Assembly: GCF_017565645.3 (NCBI RefSeq)
Contig: NZ_CP086136.1
Span: 4,757,501-4,821,500 of the forward strand
Direction: 5' to 3'
Source: Bradyrhizobium barranii subsp. barranii
GTDB lineage: Bacteria; Pseudomonadota; Alphaproteobacteria; Rhizobiales; Xanthobacteraceae
DNA: 64,000 bases
Shown: positions 63,166-64,000 of the stretch, one piece after another
Position numbering within the stretch: the stretch's first letter is position 1
Layout of the letters: the number at the start of each line of letters is the position of its first letter
Position numbers and translations under genes: made by a program
The notes under the pieces: model-generated
Databases searched by the model: none
Told to the model about the DNA's origin: nothing
The model's input: only the letters and a program-made list of their open reading frames with translations

Positions 63166-64000
63166 TCAGCTCGCCTCCGCCAGCAACGACAATTGCCGCG
63201 GCTGCTGCTCGGTCTGGGTCTGGTCGGTGAGATGGGTCGGATACGCCCCGGTGAAGCAATGATCCGAGAATTTCGGATTGGCGGGGTCGCGGCCGGGCTC
63301 GCCCATGGCGCGATACATGCCGTCGATCGACAGGAAGGCGAGCGAGTCGGCGCCGATGATCTCGCGCATCTCCTCCAGCGAATGCGTCGCGGCCAGGAGG
63401 CCGCCGCGATCCGGCAGGTCGATGCCGTAATAATCGGGATAGAGGATCGGCGGCGAGGCGAGGCGGAAATGCACTTCCTTGGCGCCGGCATCGCGCATCA
63501 TGCGCACGATCTTCTTCGAGGTGGTACCGCGCACCAGCGAGTCGTCGATCAGGATGATGCGCTTGCCTTCGATCGCGGCGCGGTTGGCCGAATGCTTCAT
63601 GCGCACGCCGGACTCGCGGATCGCCTGGGTCGGCTGGATGAAGGTGCGGCCGACATAGTGGTTGCGGATGATGCCGAGCTCGAACGGCACGCCGGAATGC
63701 TGGCTGTAGCCGACCGCGGCGGGGACGCCGGAATCCGGCACCGGCACGACGACGTCGATCGGCACATGGCTCTCGCGCGCGAGCTGCGCACCAAAGGCCT
63801 TGCGCACTTCGTAGACCGAGCGGCCGTGAACGATGGAGTCCGGGCGGGAGAAATAAATGTATTCGAAGATGCAGGGGCGCGGCGCCATCGGCGGGAACGG
63901 CTTGTGGATGTCCTGGCCGTTCTCGTCGAACACGATGACTTCGCCGGGCTCGATGTCGCGAATGAAGCGCGCGCCGATGATGTCGAGCGCGCAAGTCTCC
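63166..64000 (-). CDS. purF: Amidophosphoribosyltransferase, C-terminal part (cut by window end)
   Basis: Partial; the 5' part lies beyond the right edge. This enzyme makes phosphoribosylamine from PRPP and glutamine, the first step of purine synthesis. The visible PRTase domain contains RPCIFEYIYFSRPDS, VVPVPDSGVPAAVGYSQHSG, the PRPP loop RIILIDDSLVRGTTSKKIVR and the YYGIDLPDR section. About 277 codons are present, ending in RQLSLLAEAS. Confidence 0.95.
   Translation of the reverse strand, partial: ETCALDIIGARFIRDIEPGEVIVFDENGQDIHKPFPPMAPRPCIFEYIYFSRPDSIVHGRSVYEVRKAFGAQLARESHVPIDVVVPVPDSGVPAAVGYSQHSGVPFELGIIRNHYVGRTFIQPTQAIRESGVRMKHSANRAAIEGKRIILIDDSLVRGTTSKKIVRMMRDAGAKEVHFRLASPPILYPDYYGIDLPDRGGLLAATHSLEEMREIIGADSLAFLSIDGMYRAMGEPGRDPANPKFSDHCFTGAYPTHLTDQTQTEQQPRQLSLLAEAS

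Overview
This looks like a chromosomal window from a Bradyrhizobium-type alphaproteobacterium. It is GC-rich, has long antisense open frames, rhizobial gene neighbourhoods (livGFKHM, the DUF47-pit pair, purF followed by an SDR gene) and short inverted repeats of the kind scattered through Bradyrhizobium genomes. The assignment rests on recognition of gene content, not on a database search. No tRNA, rRNA or CRISPR array was seen.

Positions 1 to about 20,750 look like cargo of an integrated conjugative element. The left edge holds the last codons of a TrbI-like protein and a DUF2274 gene, facing a LysR gene. Then comes a self-contained amino-acid-catabolism island. A LysR gene and a four-gene polar amino acid ABC transporter lie on the minus strand. 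Diverging from them is a plus-strand operon: beta-hydroxyacid dehydrogenase, aldehyde dehydrogenase, a glutamate-cyclase-like (DUF4392) protein, a SelA-like PLP enzyme, a second DUF4392 protein, and a second complete polar amino acid ABC transporter. A glutamate-type dehydrogenase, a DUF3422 protein, an IclR regulator, a broken binding-protein remnant and a chemoreceptor follow. The genes fit a sense-import-degrade unit for an acidic or unusual (perhaps D- or cyclic) amino acid, but the substrate is not known.

Positions about 21,050 to 30,950 are a prophage remnant. It holds holin-like and coiled-coil membrane proteins, an RlpA-like secreted protein, a beta-helix tail-spike-like protein, a PemK/MazF-like protein and a glycoside-hydrolase-like protein. 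A leftward run of very short, overlapping early-type genes follows, several of them too short for usual gene callers. No integrase, terminase, capsid or portal gene is visible.

From about 31,360 to the end the window is ordinary core chromosome: acetolactate-synthase-like enzyme, Lin0512, GNAT, serine hydrolase, an ECF sigma operon, rtcB, DUF429, GST, TetR/TauE, CsaA-like and Spx/ArsC-like proteins, and a PAS_5 protein. These are followed by the branched-chain amino acid transporter operon, DUF47-pit, a guanidinium exporter, prfC, NnrU, an AMP-forming ligase, a TPR protein, a lipoprotein, der, an MFS exporter, an orphan binding protein close to the liv one, an NHL-repeat protein, an SDR and the 3' part of purF.

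Several regulatory elements can be read directly: a two-hairpin guanidine-II riboswitch ahead of the exporter, a PHO-box-like direct repeat ahead of DUF47-pit, paired TetR operators, and a strong terminator inside the rtcB leader. The most novel-looking unit is the DUF4392/SelA-like/DUF4392 gene trio at 8,017 to 11,596.
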